Assembly (NCBI GenBank): GCA_019247135.1
Contig: JAFAPL010001028.1
Span: 1 to 5,458, forward strand
Reading direction: 5' to 3'
From: Chloroflexota bacterium
GTDB taxonomy: Bacteria > Chloroflexota > UBA6077 > CF-72
DNA length: 5,458 nucleotides
Part shown: positions 5,338 to 5,458 of the stretch, in pieces
Layout: the number at the start of each line of letters is the position of its first letter
How positions within the stretch are numbered: the first letter of the stretch is position 1
The notes under the pieces: generated by a model
Told to the model about the DNA's origin: nothing
The model's database searches: none
The model's input: the letters and a program-made list of their open reading frames with translations, nothing else
Made by a program: the position numbers and the translations under genes

Positions 5338-5458
5338 ATGGCGCGCATGAGTGGCAAACGAGCGCTGATGGAGCAGTTGATCGCCGACGACGTTCGCTAC
5401 ATCTTCGGCAATCCTGGCACGACCGAGCAGGGCTTCATGGACATCGTCCAGGACTACC
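5338..5458 (+). CDS. Thiamine-diphosphate-dependent enzyme, benzoylformate decarboxylase-like (partial, 5' end)
   Basis: Only the first 40 codons are present; the gene runs off the right edge. The protein begins MARMSGKRALMEQLIADDVR and continues into YIFGNPGTTE (21-30), the start of the N-terminal pyrimidine-binding domain of the acetolactate synthase / benzoylformate decarboxylase family. GNPG followed by a polar residue and Glu is typical of the benzoylformate decarboxylase branch, while oxalyl-CoA decarboxylases usually have GVPG. The cofactor-activating Glu and the C-terminal ThDP motif lie outside the window, so activity and substrate cannot be judged. Start choice: ATG 5338 fits the leaderless spacing, and ATG 5347 (residue 4) is an alternative. 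Its gene lies 39 nt after the acyl-CoA dehydrogenase on the same strand, suggesting a shared catabolic operon, perhaps acting on a 2-oxo acid related to the acyl-CoA. Confidence 0.85.
   Translation, partial: MARMSGKRALMEQLIADDVRYIFGNPGTTEQGFMDIVQDY

Overview
This is a GC-rich stretch of bacterial chromosome. It carries two blocks of genes on the + strand, separated by a structured 288-bp intergenic region. No protein gene is supported on the - strand. The protein styles and gene neighbourhood would fit an environmental high-GC bacterium, possibly Chloroflexota or a similar soil or water lineage. These features are a Tat-type lipoprotein binding protein, a family-1 peptide-type transporter, a catabolic acyl-CoA dehydrogenase and a benzoylformate-decarboxylase-like enzyme. 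The taxonomic guess is from general resemblance only; no marker gene is present.

Region 1-272 has no complete gene. It holds a 10-bp direct repeat with a 27-bp period, a strong short hairpin at 133-151 that resembles a dispersed intergenic repeat unit, and a plausible sigma-70-type promoter (TTGACG, 18-nt spacer, TAGCGT) about 40 bp before the first gene.

Region 273-3846 is a compact operon for an ABC importer of the dipeptide/oligopeptide/nickel superfamily: a DppB-type permease (273-1232), a DppC-type permease overlapping it by 4 bp (1229-2134), and a family-5 solute-binding lipoprotein (2149-3846) with a good Shine-Dalgarno sequence. The two ATPase subunits that would power it are not in the window. 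The binding protein is last in the operon and is followed by non-coding DNA.

Region 3847-4134 is non-coding but dense in base-pairing potential: a tandem heptamer, two short hairpins enclosed by an 8-bp long-range stem, then an 11-bp GC-rich hairpin whose loop is complementary over 8 bases to the sequence just downstream (a potential H-type pseudoknot or switch). It could be the operon terminator, a leader or an independent structured RNA. This is the least explained part of the window.

Region 4135-5458 starts a catabolic block: an acyl-CoA dehydrogenase (GTG start at 4135) and, 39 nt later, the 5' end of a thiamine-diphosphate-dependent enzyme cut by the window edge. Both lack a well-placed Shine-Dalgarno sequence and have a TAC-starting -10-like hexamer exactly 7 nt before the start codon, as expected for leaderless transcripts. 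In the acyl-CoA dehydrogenase the usual C-terminal catalytic Glu is replaced by Pro, while a Glu sits at the alternative position used by isovaleryl- and long-chain acyl-CoA dehydrogenases. A reasonable reading, which is inference, is import of an organic nutrient followed by oxidation of an acyl-CoA and cleavage or decarboxylation of a 2-oxo acid; the substrate cannot be told from sequence. I see no defence system, mobile element, CRISPR array, tRNA or rRNA.
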